Shown in pieces: positions 11,601-22,310 of a stretch of 64,000 nt of DNA (within the stretch, counting starts at the first letter, position 1; each line of letters starts with the position of its first letter). The notes under the pieces are model-generated. The model did not search any database, was not told the origin of the DNA, and was given only the letters and a program-made list of their open reading frames with translations. The position numbers and the translations under genes were made by a program. This stretch comes from Gigaspora rosea (lineage: Eukaryota; Glomeromycota; Glomeromycetes; Diversisporales; Gigasporaceae), in contig QKWP01000001.1 of NCBI GenBank assembly GCA_003550325.1, forward strand, positions 427,489-491,488, read 5' to 3'.

Positions 11601-12565
11601 TCACTTTTATGGAAGTTTTATTAATAATTATTGTATATAGAGTATAGATGTCTGACAAAATTATTTTGCTGACGAAACTATATATTTCATCATTGACGAA
11701 ATGACGAAACTAGTTAGGTCACATGAGGTTTTTCAGGCATCTTTAATATAGAGTTCCAATCCAGAAATTTGTGCGCTGCTGGTCATCAGAATTCTGTTCC
11801 AGCTATAATACCGATAACATAACCGAGAGTTAAATCATTACCTAAAAAAAATTTTCAGGTAATGTGATTTACATCATTCGCATATCTTTCTCTTTTATAG
11901 AAATTTTGTTTTGCCAATAAGCATCATATATAGAGATCCAATCCAGTTAGTGTTTATCTGTTATCCGAGTATCCGATCCAAAATTTATTCTGAGATCTGA
12001 TATGTTTATTCAATTTGAATTATCCAGATAATTCAGATACGGATGACAGATGACGGATTTATCCAGATAGGACATCTAATTGATTAGTGATGTGCCGCGT
12101 ACAGTACTATACGTACTGTAATTATTAAGGAGGAAGTATGTATGCGTTTAACCGATTTAACTCTAATAGTTACTAGGAGATAAGTTTCTGATTTACTCGA
12201 ATAAAGGTCTCTTCAGCACTACACTAGCTTATTTTCCTTAAGTAAAATCGATGGGAACTTCTCTACATCTATCTCTTTATTGAACAATTGAATTAATATA
12301 CGACACAATAATGTGTTACCTAGCAGATTAACTGTTAACGTGCTATCTAACATGCTACGTGCTATTAACAATGATACTGCTAAGCCTAACATGTTGACGT
12401 GCTATCTGGAATTTTCATAATCCACACGCATACGTGCCAACACGTTAATGTGTGTTATGAAGATTTACAAAAGGGCAATTATCAGTTTACACAGATTTTG
12501 ACTAACATTTAATGAATTATACAAAAATGGAAATGAAATTATTTATACAACGTATATAATTTGTG
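11601..12565. other. Non-coding AT-rich stretch
   Basis: A partial second copy of the GCTATAATACCGATAACAT block occurs at 11802-11870. A cluster of ATCCAGAT/GGATxxATCC motifs lies at 11940-12080. The block at 12140-12230 (GATTTAACTCTAATAGTTAC) recurs at 18585-18660. No gene seen. Confidence 0.5.
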
Positions 12566-12569
12566 CTAG

Positions 12570-13101
12570 TGTTATGCTTAATTCGTAACCTTAGTGTAAA
12601 TCAGGTCTAGACTTTTTAGGAAGTGTTAAGTCTGAATTTATAGGCTTTCTAATGTGGTTGTCAATACTATGTATTAATTACTATATATAGTCATTTATCC
12701 GATTATACTATAATTACCTTAACCTCGACGAGTTAATGTTTGGGTGGCGATCGTGTTGTCGGAGGACAATCTCATTGAGAAAGATCATACGATGTTTCTT
12801 CAGTAATACCTACACATGTATATAAATGCTAGTTCCCCCGATGTTAGAGTAGAAGATGTATGCCCTTTGAAACCTTCTCCTAATAAAGAGATTTTTCACA
12901 AATTGTTCCCCACTAGTAAATTGCTTGTTTTAATGTGCATTTACCATGAATATATGATAATCGTCAGAATCTTGAGTTTCATCTCGATAACCAGTGTCAC
13001 TTATAAAGTGTGACCATGATTTTGAATCCAACGTTTATTTTCTGTTACTATCCCGATAGCTTTAACCGGCGGGTCTGATATCTCCCAACCGGATAGTGAC
13101 A
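12570..13101 (+). mobile_element. Solo LTR, distant relative of element 2 LTR
   Basis: It starts TGTTATGCTTAATTC and ends CCAACCGGATAGTGACA, so it shares the start and the CTCCCAACCG end region with the LTRs of element 2. CTAG flanks it at 12566-12569 and 13102-13105. The short ORF at 12816-13013 lies wholly inside and is not credible as a gene. Confidence 0.65.
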
Positions 13102-13105
13102 CTAG

Positions 13106-13663
13106 TGTTATGCTCATTTTTTATTTTTGTCAGAATTTCATTATATATTTCTTATTTTGGTATAGTTGTAGCATGGTTGGGTGATTAGATCTCCAATCAG
13201 GAGATCAAGTCTCCAATCGGGAGATCGAATCTCCAAACGGGAGATCGAGTCTCCAAACGACAAATTAAATCTCCCATTCGAAGGATTAAAGCCACATACG
13301 AGGAAATTGTGCACAACGAAAAAAGAAGATTGCAAAAAGCTGTTGACACAATCCTTTTTCAGTAGCCACTTTTCTACAATTATTCACTTATTGCATCCTT
13401 GAACAATCTTATTTATGATTGCTCGCTTAAATTCAAACATATATAAAGGTTTAGCTTTTGGGTAAGACAGGAGTCGAAGTAGTTAACGATTGTATATAGT
13501 TTAGTATTATTGTGATATTCTGATGTATTGATTTATTTTAATAAAGATAAACCTTATAACCCGAAACTATGTGTGTTAGTTTATTGTTTTAAACCACTTA
13601 ATTTTGTTCACGATCAAACTAAACCGGCACAATTTCATCAAGCTCTCCCAACCGATCGTAATA
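13106..13663 (+). repeat. 5' LTR of element 2
   Basis: 558 bp. It ends in CGATCGTAATA where the 3' LTR has TGATCATAACA, so the terminal CA is mutated. It contains about 128 bp (13290-13425) missing from the 3' LTR. Confidence 0.8.
13180..13275. repeat. Tandem imperfect palindromes in the LTR
   Basis: Four consecutive copies of a roughly 20-bp unit, GGAGATCNARTCTCCAA, each an imperfect palindrome (GGAGAT...TCTCC). A diverged set is present in the 3' LTR at about 15945-16030. The position in the upstream part of the LTR suggests a protein-binding array, but this is inference. Confidence 0.75.
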
Positions 13664-13716
13664 TTTAGTGCCAATTGTGTGGAACACGCGATACTGTTAT
13701 AAAGTTCTATAATATC

Positions 13717-14203
13717 ATGGCTAACCCTAACCAACCTACCTCTACATCCGACCTTGTTAATCAACTTGCTCAACTTCTTCAACAATTACAAATTGCACTC
13801 ACTTCAAAGCAAGCTGAATCCCACCAAAGACCTTGGAAAGAACCTTGTTACACTTCAATTGTTCGCCCGCAACATCTAAAACAACAATGTCCTCAAATTC
13901 ATCAATGATGTAGTGAATACCATGAGAAGCCCAAAGAAAGAGTATATTCGCAAGCTATTCCTAAAAAGTGATGTAAAACGGTTAGATAAAAGGTGTAATG
14001 CACTTTTTACAGCACTTACTTCGGAACAACATGGCGAGTTCCTAGAAATAATTAATAAAAAGTTCCCTGAAGCCCTCAATGATAAGCAAATTCCCGAAGC
14101 TTTAGAGTTTTCTATAAAGGTGTTAGAAAATATGATAGAAAATAAAAGAGAGGTAGAAGAAGAGTATACCTACCTTCGTATATTACAATGCCCGTCTTCA
14201 TAG
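13717..14203 (+). pseudogene. gag-like ORF of element 2, frameshifted
   Basis: ATG at 13717 opens MANPNQPTSTSDLVNQLAQL, a Q/N/L-rich start of the sort seen in gag proteins. The frame is lost at about 13880-13905, and the next frame continues (from about 13883; first ATG 13922) through DVVNTMRSPKKEYIRKLFLK to a stop at 14201-14203. The second part is charged and helical with no zinc knuckle. The gag label rests on position (just inside the 5' LTR) and composition, not on a recognised domain. The A-rich region 14204-14553 is coding-like in several frames but interrupted. Confidence 0.5.
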
Positions 14204-14553
14204 TTCACTCAGCAAAGCTCAGTCCAAAAGAGAAACCAATAGTAGCTGAAGTTCTGGAACCATATTCTACTACTCCGCGAGATGAAATGACTGGTCACAT
14301 GTATACAGAAAAGATAAGAAGAAAGAGAAAATGAAGCCCGTTGATTCTTTGCCAAATGTTGGTCCAGAAAACGAAAGGCAAAAAAGGAGAAACCTAAAAA
14401 TGGGGAACAAAAATCCTCAAGAGAAAGGATAAATGATAGTAATGATCAAAAAAAGAATAATAAAAAGGATATATCTGAAAATCGTAAAATAATAGATGAT
14501 CCAGAGAATCCGTTAGGTGATATTTGAAACTTATTTGATCTGAATGTGGCTAT

Positions 14554-15498
14554 ATGGATGGTATCAAATTTAAGGATAACGAATATAAGGTGCCTGTTGA
14601 TAACCAGTCATCAACACCTGTTTCGCTTGGCCTTTTTTATTATTATCAGGATGAAATTGGCGTTAAAAAGGATAAACGAGTGGCATACACTTATCTTCAA
14701 GAATCTACAACGATGGGTCATATTAATAAAATAATTAGCCTTATCCATTGTTATCAAAATGAGGTTGAAAATAGAAAAGATGAACTAAAAGCAAATCATA
14801 CCGATAATAAAGCAATCGTGGTAGGACATAACGAAGGTGGCACAAAACTGGTGGTATTCGATCGAGGAAAGGCAGTAGTAATGGGTCACACTAAAGGAAA
14901 AAACAACCTTGATTCTTGCCACCAGAATAGAAACAAAATTGAAAAGTATGAACCCGAGGTATTCAAAAATTATCAAAAACCTGTGGATACGAATCATACT
15001 GGTACAACTTGGGGTCTTGAACATTGTTACCAAAAGGACATAGGCATTATTAAGACTGAAAGTAAAGTAAAAATATATCTCCAAAATGTGGATCATTTCG
15101 ATGGGACTAATAACCCAAAGCCCTGTAATGAGAATGAGATAAGGGCTGAAAAGAATGGGTCGAATCAAATTTTTGGAAAAGGAAGAGGTTGTGAAACTTT
15201 AAAGACCGCTTGTGAAGCATGGAAAACAAAAATCAAATTATTTAAGGCTCAAATCAACTCGATTAAGAGAGAAAAGGAGTCACTGAAACGAAAGAAGGAT
15301 GGAAAAAGTCTTAATGATATATGTAGAGTTTGCATACTGAAAGTTGAAAACATCAGAGGTGTGAAGTTAGTGAAAAAAGAGGAAGATGAGGAGAAGTCTA
15401 TACTAAACATACTGCCATGCAAAGTCAGAGATAAAATTCCCAAACCGAATGATATGATAAAGAGTATGAAAGGAATACTATTGCAAATGAGGTTGTAA
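14554..15498 (+). CDS. Sel1-like repeat protein inside LTR element 2
   Basis: A 314-residue ORF, the longest uninterrupted frame in the window. Residues about 24-56 form a recognisable Sel1-like unit (LGLFYYYQDEIGV then KDKRVAYTYLQESTTMGH). Degenerate units follow at about 60-92, 117-150 and 153-186 (TWGLEHCYQKDIGI is the clearest). Sel1 repeats are alpha/alpha solenoids that act as protein scaffolds. Residues 210-314 are Lys/Glu-rich and probably coiled, with ACEAWKTKIKLF at 219-230. It has no signal peptide or membrane segment. It lies between a gag-like ORF and the 3' LTR. An in-frame stop upstream means the chosen ATG is only the first available. It could be a captured host gene or a decayed polyprotein; expression is unknown. 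Confidence 0.65.
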   Translation: MDGIKFKDNEYKVPVDNQSSTPVSLGLFYYYQDEIGVKKDKRVAYTYLQESTTMGHINKIISLIHCYQNEVENRKDELKANHTDNKAIVVGHNEGGTKLVVFDRGKAVVMGHTKGKNNLDSCHQNRNKIEKYEPEVFKNYQKPVDTNHTGTTWGLEHCYQKDIGIIKTESKVKIYLQNVDHFDGTNNPKPCNENEIRAEKNGSNQIFGKGRGCETLKTACEAWKTKIKLFKAQINSIKREKESLKRKKDGKSLNDICRVCILKVENIRGVKLVKKEEDEEKSILNILPCKVRDKIPKPNDMIKSMKGILLQMRL

Positions 15499-15861
15499 TG
15501 AAGTCCCGTGTAAAAAGGTGAATTAGTAGATGTAAAACCGCAAAGCCACTAAAGTATAGGGAAAAGTGAAGAAAGAACAATCATATGATTTACGAATTTA
15601 GAGCATGTGTCAATAGTGGAAAAACACCAATGGTGACGCTCTTGGTTAGAAGGCTGTTTATCCACAACAACCTTGGTGATTGAGGAAAACGAATTTGCAA
15701 AAAAAAAAATTTTTAAAACAAAAACGAAACAAAAAAATATCCCGCAGTAATCATGCGGGTTATATATGAAAAAAAAATTTTTATTTATCAAAGTTGTCTT
15801 GGCAAACAAATCCACACAACAGAACGATTCAACTGAGCTCATCTTCTCAAGCGAGGGATAA

Positions 15862-16291
15862 TGTTATGCTCATTTTTTATTTTTGTTAGAATTTCGTTAT
15901 ATATTTCTTATTTTGGTATAGTTGTGGCGTGGTTGGGTGATTAGATTTCCAATTGGAAGATCAAGTCTCCAATCAGGAAATCGAATCTCCAAACAGGAGA
16001 TCGAGTCTCCAAATAACAGATTAAATCTCCCATTCGAAGGATTAAAGCCACATATGAATTTAAACATATATAAAGGTTTAGTTTTTGCATAAGACAGAAG
16101 TCGAAATAGTTAACGATTGTATATAGTTTTAGTATTATTGTAATATTCTGATGTATTGATTTATTTTAATAAAGATAAACCTTATAACCCAAAACTATGT
16201 GTGTTAGTTTATTGTTTTAAAACACTTACTTTTGATTATGATCAAACTAAACCGGCACAATTTCATCAAGCTCTCCCAACTGATCATAACA
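15862..16291 (+). repeat. 3' LTR of element 2
   Basis: 430 bp from TGTTATGCTC to TGATCATAACA. Similar to the 5' LTR except for a deletion of about 128 bp and scattered substitutions. Confidence 0.8.
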
Positions 16292-16295
16292 CCAG

Positions 16296-16690
16296 TAATT
16301 ACAAACTCCTAAAAAGGTAACTACAAATCAGTGAAATCAAATTTTGATCGTTCTGGATCAGCCTGATATGAATTTCGAACACGTGTAGAAGAAGAAAAAG
16401 TGAAAATACACCAAAACTAGTCCTTTGTGCACTAATTAAAAATGTTGGGGACGAAATTTTACATATAATGAGCAATTGTTTATAGCTATACCTTCCAAAG
16501 TTAACACCCTATTCCTAATTTTGTGTTTTTAACACTTAGTTTATTTACAAAATTAAAATTCCTTTTTTGGTTTGTATTACCAGCACAAATAAGTCTCAAA
16601 TATGGGGTAAACTAATTAATCACTGATGTCATAATTTGTGACATACTCCTCCACCTGACTTCCAACCCCTACTATCCCCAACTATAAGGT
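16296..16690. other. AT-rich spacer with a dispersed short repeat
   Basis: No gene. GTGCACTAATTAAAAAT at about 16427 recurs at about 34959 and, slightly changed, at 41219, with some similarity in the following 100 bp. This suggests fragments of an unidentified repeat family. Confidence 0.45.
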
Positions 16691-16694
16691 TGCT

Positions 16695-17820
16695 TTAGTA
16701 TGAAAGCAAAGAAAGAGTTTCTTTCGGGAACAAAGGCTTAGATGTCATTTCATAAAAAAAAGTAAGGTTATCACATGTCGATTTTTTGTTTGGCTCCTCT
16801 AACCCAATTATTTTTTTATTTCTATCATGACAGCATCTTCGGATCTTGATCTTTACAATAAATATTTCTGGGACTTTCTTCCTTTGTTTCACTTTTGTTT
16901 CAGCGGACCTCTTGATTATGCCTTTAAATGCACCAACCTTTTTAAGCTGGAAAATATCATTGCCCAATAAGATTTTGTCCATTGAGACTTTCTTTATCAA
17001 TATAACAATTTACAACCATAAGCATTCCATCCAGGTTACCTAACTCAGCTGATGTGCATTGACAACTTTACATCTTATTCAATTCACTCTAACTTCTATT
17101 CTATTTAGATAACAGTCTTCAATATCAAACATTCCTTTGGCAATTTCACTTTCAGTATGTTCTTTTTTTTCTCTTGCAGTCTTTCAGAAATTGCTGACTT
17201 TTCTTATCCATTCTTCACAGGCATGATTCAAAGCTTCTCCTTCCAGAGGTACTTTGAATTTATTATTATTTCCTTTATTCCTCTTATCATTATTCTCAAC
17301 TAACGTCTTATGGTCACTTTAATCCAAAGCTTTATCATTCACAATTTTCTCTTCCTGGTTCACTTTCGCCAATTTATCCAACTTCTTTTCACTAACATTA
17401 TCTATTTCAGCAGGCTTTCAATAATTCTACGGGTTTCTTTTTTAATTTCAATGCCCTTTACAAAATGGATTCATGTGTTTTGTTTATATAATCTATTTTA
17501 GTAGCTTTTTCAACAACTTTGAAAGCTTTAGTATCCTACCTGCCAATTTCTATCTTTTTTGTCCTTGTTTTATTTGCTTGATCTTTGTACTCTTTATTTT
17601 ACTCTTTTCAACTTCATTTTCACAACAAGGTCCAATCTATTTATTCCATTAGCCCTTTCTATTTATGGTGCTTTTCAGTGATAGGCTGGCTTTCTATACT
17701 TATCCTTTTGAGTTCTCGGATAGATTCTTTTTCTTTATATGCCAATCCTTGTATAAGGGTGTCATAATTGGCCACTAAATTTTGAAGAAGTTCAATGTCA
17801 ACCTTTTCTTCTTAGTATCA
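16695..17820 (-). pseudogene. Sel1-element-type coding remnant
   Basis: Minus-strand pieces in changing frames look like protein-coding DNA. One (17820-17660) reads LVANYDTLIQGLAYKEKESI; another (about 17250-17200) reads EALNHACEEWIRKVSNF, which matches the pattern of ETLKTACEAWKTKIKLF in the Sel1 ORF of element 2 (E-L--ACE-W--K--F). A further 101-codon frame covers 17000-16695. Stops and frameshifts are frequent. It is probably a decayed relative of the element-2 ORF in opposite orientation, but the similarity is short and needs an alignment. Confidence 0.45.
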
Positions 17821-18838
17821 AGCTTAGATAATTAAACAGTTCTTTGGGGTTTATTAGGGATATAGTAGTTGTTAAATACTCTGGTTATAGTGGGTTTCTT
17901 CTGTTGGGGCTTTGTAATTTTTCTTAGAGGGTACTTGAATATACACAGGTAACTATATAATTTCTTTTGTTTTTTTATTGTTATCAATTTTTATTATATT
18001 TTTAGAATCTGCTTATTATTGATAGAATTTTTGATCTAAACATTTATATCTGTGCATTTGAGAATAGAATTGCTTGCTCTTTGATAATAAAAACAAAGAT
18101 TTCTATAAATAGATTTAAATCTAATATATTGTTGAGGATCTTGAAAGAATTGTTACAAAAAAATAATATGAGTCAGGCAAGGAGCTTCTTAGTATACTTG
18201 GTTTTAGTATTGTAAATTTTTCTTTAAAAGGTAGTAAGACTTGAATAAATATAGTTGTGATTGTTAAATAAGCTATACAAGTTAATAAATCAGGTTAGAC
18301 AAAAGGTAACCAGATTGGAATTAAATATTAAAAGAATTTTGAAAAGGCTACAAGTATATATAAAATAACTACAAAAACTTTTACTCTATGTAATTCAATA
18401 TAAATTCTAATAACTATAGGATTTTTTAAAACATAACTTTAAAATAACTAAAAAAAAATTGCAGAACAACTATAAAATACCCAAAAAAAATTTATGAGAT
18501 ACTAATAAAAACTATAGGTCAACTACAAGTATTGTGTAATTTATACAATTAGCACCAAATATAGCTATTTAAAAGAGAGAGTTTATGTATTTAACTGATT
18601 TAACTCTAATAGTTACAAGAAGATAAGTTACAAATTTACTCTTTAGTACAATACTAGCTTACTTCTTTTATTTTTTAATTAATAATTTGCAAGTTAACTA
18701 GTAAAAATAATTTGCAATTACTAAATAAACAAGGTACAATTTAATTGACAAACTTTTAGTTTGTAAATGTACAATTTTTTTTTATAATTTACATACATAT
18801 TGTATATATGCTATATATACAATATATTCAATACAAAT
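17821..18838. other. AT-rich DNA, no gene seen
   Basis: Only short stop-rich frames. The block at about 18585-18660 repeats 12140-12230. No element ends recognised. Confidence 0.5.
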
Positions 18839-18840
18839 TA

Positions 18841-19213
18841 CCGTATTTACTCGAAATAACGCGCACCTGCGCATTATTTCAAGGGATGCGCGTTATTTTG
18901 AGTATGCGCATGGGTATTTCAGAGTAAAGGTCTAATTTCTAAAAAATTGTCTGTTATATATATGTGATGCATAAAAAACTTGCATTTCTTAATTTTATAT
19001 ATAGCCTTTCGATCTAAGTCAGTTTTTTTGACGAAAAAAATTCTTATTTCCGCTTGTTATTTGAATTCGTTATTTTAGCAGATTATTAATTCGGCATTTG
19101 TGTTGTTCGTTATATTGGGATGCACATGGGCATTATTTCGAAACCAACATACTATTTTAAAAAAATGCAATTTTCGAAATAATGCCCATGTGCATTATTT
19201 CAAGTAAATATGG
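18841..19213. mobile_element. Tc1/mariner-type MITE (CCGTATTTACT ends)
   Basis: Terminal inverted repeats of about 40 bp start CCGTATTTACTCGAAATAA on the left and CCATATTTACTTGAAATAA on the right (reverse complement). TA is present at both outer edges (18839-18840 and 19214-19215). Internal GCGCATTATTTC/GAAATAATGC motifs extend the symmetry. No ORF. Confidence 0.85.
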
Positions 19214-19499
19214 TATTTACTATCTTGGTCTCTATAAATCAACTTGCTAATTAAAAAACAGAAGCTAGTCAAAATTTTAACAGAATTCCAAAAAAATAAA
19301 ATCCTAACAAGCTAACCTGTATTTGCTTAGTATTAGTTGTAGTTTAATTTTTGTCTAAATTTTGTATTGTCAAAATTCTGTTAGTTAGAATTTTGACCTC
19401 AAATATTTATAAATAAGAGCCTAAGTCACACTCAATTAAGATCTAATCTATTTATTAATAAAAATCTATATCACTTGCTAATTAATATATGGGGGTGAG

Positions 19500-19739
19500 T
19501 CAGTAGAAAAAGGTCAAATCATTTTTAGTAAAATTTTTTTAATTTTTAAATTAAAATATTTTGACAACTATTTAATCAAATTTGCTAAAAATTTTTTTAA
19601 TTTAATCTTAAAATTATATAGAATTAAAATAAAAAAAAATTTATTAAATTTATTAAAATCGTTGTTAAGATATTTAAGCTTAAAGTCAAGAAAACTTTTA
19701 CTTAGAAAAAATTTGTCCCTTTTCTACTGACTCACCCCA
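19500..19739. mobile_element. Small MITE (TGGGGGTGAGTCAG ends)
   Basis: 240 bp with inverted repeats TGGGG(G)TGAGTCAGTAGAAA of about 25 bp and TATA on both sides (19496-19499 and 19740-19743). A TA or TATA duplication suits Tc1/mariner-like mobility. The interior is nearly pure A/T. Confidence 0.8.
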
Positions 19740-19743
19740 TATA

Positions 19744-21180
19744 CTAATTAACAACTAGTTTAAAACTAGCCTATTTGATCTATTTTGTATTAATGTATAT
19801 GCTAATAAACTATAAGTATTTAAGAGTAGGGTTGAACGTAATTATTTTAATAGTAATCACATTGTAATTATATAAAATCAGGTAATCAAACCAATTAGAA
19901 TTGCAAACAACATAGATTCAACCAATCAGAATTAACAATTTTTGTGCAATCTAAGGAAATTTGGGGTTATCTAAGTTTTTTTTACTAATATATAAAGTAA
20001 AGTTTTTAAATAATATAGGGTTTAAAATTTACTATAACAAATAAAAGATTTTAATTATATACTATATAATTTTAGAGAATTTAGCTATAATTTTAAAAGT
20101 TTTATTAGAAGCATATTTTTGCTTTTTATATAAAATTTTGCTGAACTATATAAATTATTTGAAAATTGATCTATATTATCCTATCTTTAAAATAAGTTAT
20201 TTATATATTATTTAATTTTTTAATTTATATTATTAATTTAACTTATTATTGCTATAACAATTGCTATCAATCAAATAAAACTCTAATTTTAAAAAGTTTG
20301 GATAATACCAAGAAAAACTAGCCTTTGGTTATATAATTGTAGTTTGGCACCTTCAAAATAAACAATAAATGATACATATATGTTTTGAAAATATTCTAAA
20401 TACAAAATTTCTTTTAGAAATTTTTTTTAGCCATAGTTATTTTTTTTCTTATATATTACATAATACTTAGGCAAAGTGTTTCTTTGTGCAGCATTATATA
20501 ATTTTTATTACTTATTTGTATACTTTTACTTTTTTAATAGAAGGTTTCTTTTATTTTACCTTTTTTTTAGTTGTTTTTTTTTTTGTTTTTAATTGTTCTT
20601 TTCTATTCTATCATTTTATATTTTTCTTTTATTTATAGTATTACTTTTTTTATTCCTATTGAAGTTTATTTTCTTTACAAAAAAATGTACTTTTTATAGT
20701 GCATTAGTCTAGCAGAGCCTTTAGTATTTTTTTTAGACTAATGCAGCAAGTTGCATCTGGGCATTTTTAAGACAGCTAAGTAATATTAGTCTTATAAATT
20801 AGAAGTATATATATATAAACTTTTTTGTATTCTGAAATTTATAAAATTACTGTCTAAATAGCCAAAAGAAAAAAAATATATATATATTAAATAAAATAAC
20901 AAACTGTTTACAAAATTTATTTTTCTATATTATAATATTAATAAAAAAAATAATTATAAACTTCTTTATGAGCAAATCTAAATTTCTAAAAATAAACTAT
21001 TTTATTGAATAATTTTAAACTCAAAAACTTAAAATATCTAATTTAGGACCCTGGACATTTCTCATATAGGTCATAACTGATTTTTGCTATCCCTAAAATC
21101 ATGTAAATTTGCTAAAAGTTAGATTATTACATATAAATTTTATAGTAATTTGCTAAATACTTAATTATAACATCTAGTAT
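19744..21180. other. AT-rich DNA with a hairpin
   Basis: No gene. GCATTAGTCTA and TAGACTAATGC at about 20702-20745 form a hairpin with a loop of about 20 bases. The rest is A/T-rich sequence with short stop-rich frames. Confidence 0.5.
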
Positions 21181-22310
21181 CGGGTAAAAAAATATAAAGC
21201 AAAATTTTTTTTATTTGAATTTTATGGATCCATAGAATTCAAATAAAAAAATTTTCATCAAATTTGATTAGGTGATTGCTAAGATACCTTCACTCAAGTT
21301 TTAGAAAAAAATTAAAACTTCTATCAAAAAAAATTTGTGCCAAAGTTTTTTAAAACTTTGAGTGAAGAAATCCTAGCAACCACCTGATCAAATTCAATGA
21401 AAATTTTTTTATTTGAATTCTATGGATCCATGCAATTCAAATAAAAAAATTTTCATCAAATTTGATCAGGTGGTGCAGAGATATCTTTGATCAAAGTTTT
21501 AGAGAATTTCAAAACGCATATCATATGACAGATAGGTTTAAATTTGTTGACAAAACTTTGATCAAGGATATCTCTGCAACCATCTGATCAAATTTGATGG
21601 ATTTTTTTTTTACTTATTCTACGGGTCCATAATATTTAGATAAAAAAATTTTCATCAAATTTGATCAAGTGTGCAGAGATATCCTTGATAAAAGTTTTGT
21701 CAAAAATTTAAATATATCTGTTATGTGATATACATTTTGAAATTCTCTAAAACTTTAATCAAGGATATCTCTGCAACCACCTGATCAAATTTTGATGAAA
21801 ATTTTTTTATTTGAATTGTATGGATCCATAGAAGTCAAATAAAAAATTTTCATTAGATTTGATTAGGTTGTTGCAAAGATATCTTTGATCAAAGTTTTAG
21901 ATAATTTCAAAACGTATATCACATGACAAATATGTTTAAATTTTTGACAAAACTTTGATCAAGGATATCTCTGCAACCACTTGATCAAATTTGATGAAAA
22001 TTTATTTATTTAAATTATATGGATCCATAGAATAAGTAAAAACATTTTCATCAAATTTGATCAAGTGGTTGCAGAGATATCCTTGATCAAAGTTTTGTCA
22101 ACAAATTTAAACGTATCTGTCATATGATGCTCATTTTGAAATTCTCTAAAACTTTGATCAAAGATATCTCTGTAACTATCTGATCAAATTCGATGAAAAT
22201 TTTTTTATTTGAATTCTATGGATCTATAAAATTCAAATAAAAAAAAATTCATCAAAGTTGGTTAAGAACTTGTAGAGATATTTTTGATGAAAGTTTCTTT
22301 TATTTCTATT
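21181..22310. repeat. Palindromic satellite array, period about 199 bp
   Basis: The landmark GGATCC (or a one-base variant) occurs at 21226, 21424, 21623, 21822, 22021 and 22220, a spacing of 198-199 bp. Each unit is itself a palindrome. TTTGATCAGGTGGTTGCAGA with AGATATC and GATCAAAG is followed by its reverse complement, and units join through an ATTTGAATTC...GAATTCAAAT hairpin. A decayed fragment recurs at about 22820-22920. No coding capacity. Confidence 0.9.

Larger units (their letters stand above)
13106..16291 (+). mobile_element. LTR retroelement 2 (gag-like plus Sel1 ORF, no pol)
   Basis: Two LTRs starting TGTTATGCTC bound 2.2 kb of internal sequence. CTAG precedes the left end (13102-13105) and CCAG follows the right end (16292-16295), a 4-bp duplication with one change. 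The degenerate primer-binding region begins at about 13666 (TAGTGCCAATTGTG), and a purine-rich tract GCGAGGGATAA ends directly at the 3' LTR (15851-15861). The interior codes for a gag-like protein and a long Sel1-like protein. No protease, RT or integrase could be found, and the interior is too short to hold pol. It must have relied on another element for mobility. Confidence 0.8.

Noticed and set aside
12816-13013. 65-codon ORF
   Set aside because: Lies inside a solo LTR with its own target duplication.
13180-13275. Regular short palindromes resembling a CRISPR array
   Set aside because: No unique spacers, units are contiguous, a similar set occurs in the second LTR, and the sequence is eukaryotic.
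17310-17767. Plus-strand hydrophobic ORFs of 60-63 codons
   Set aside because: They are shadows of the minus-strand Sel1-like remnant.
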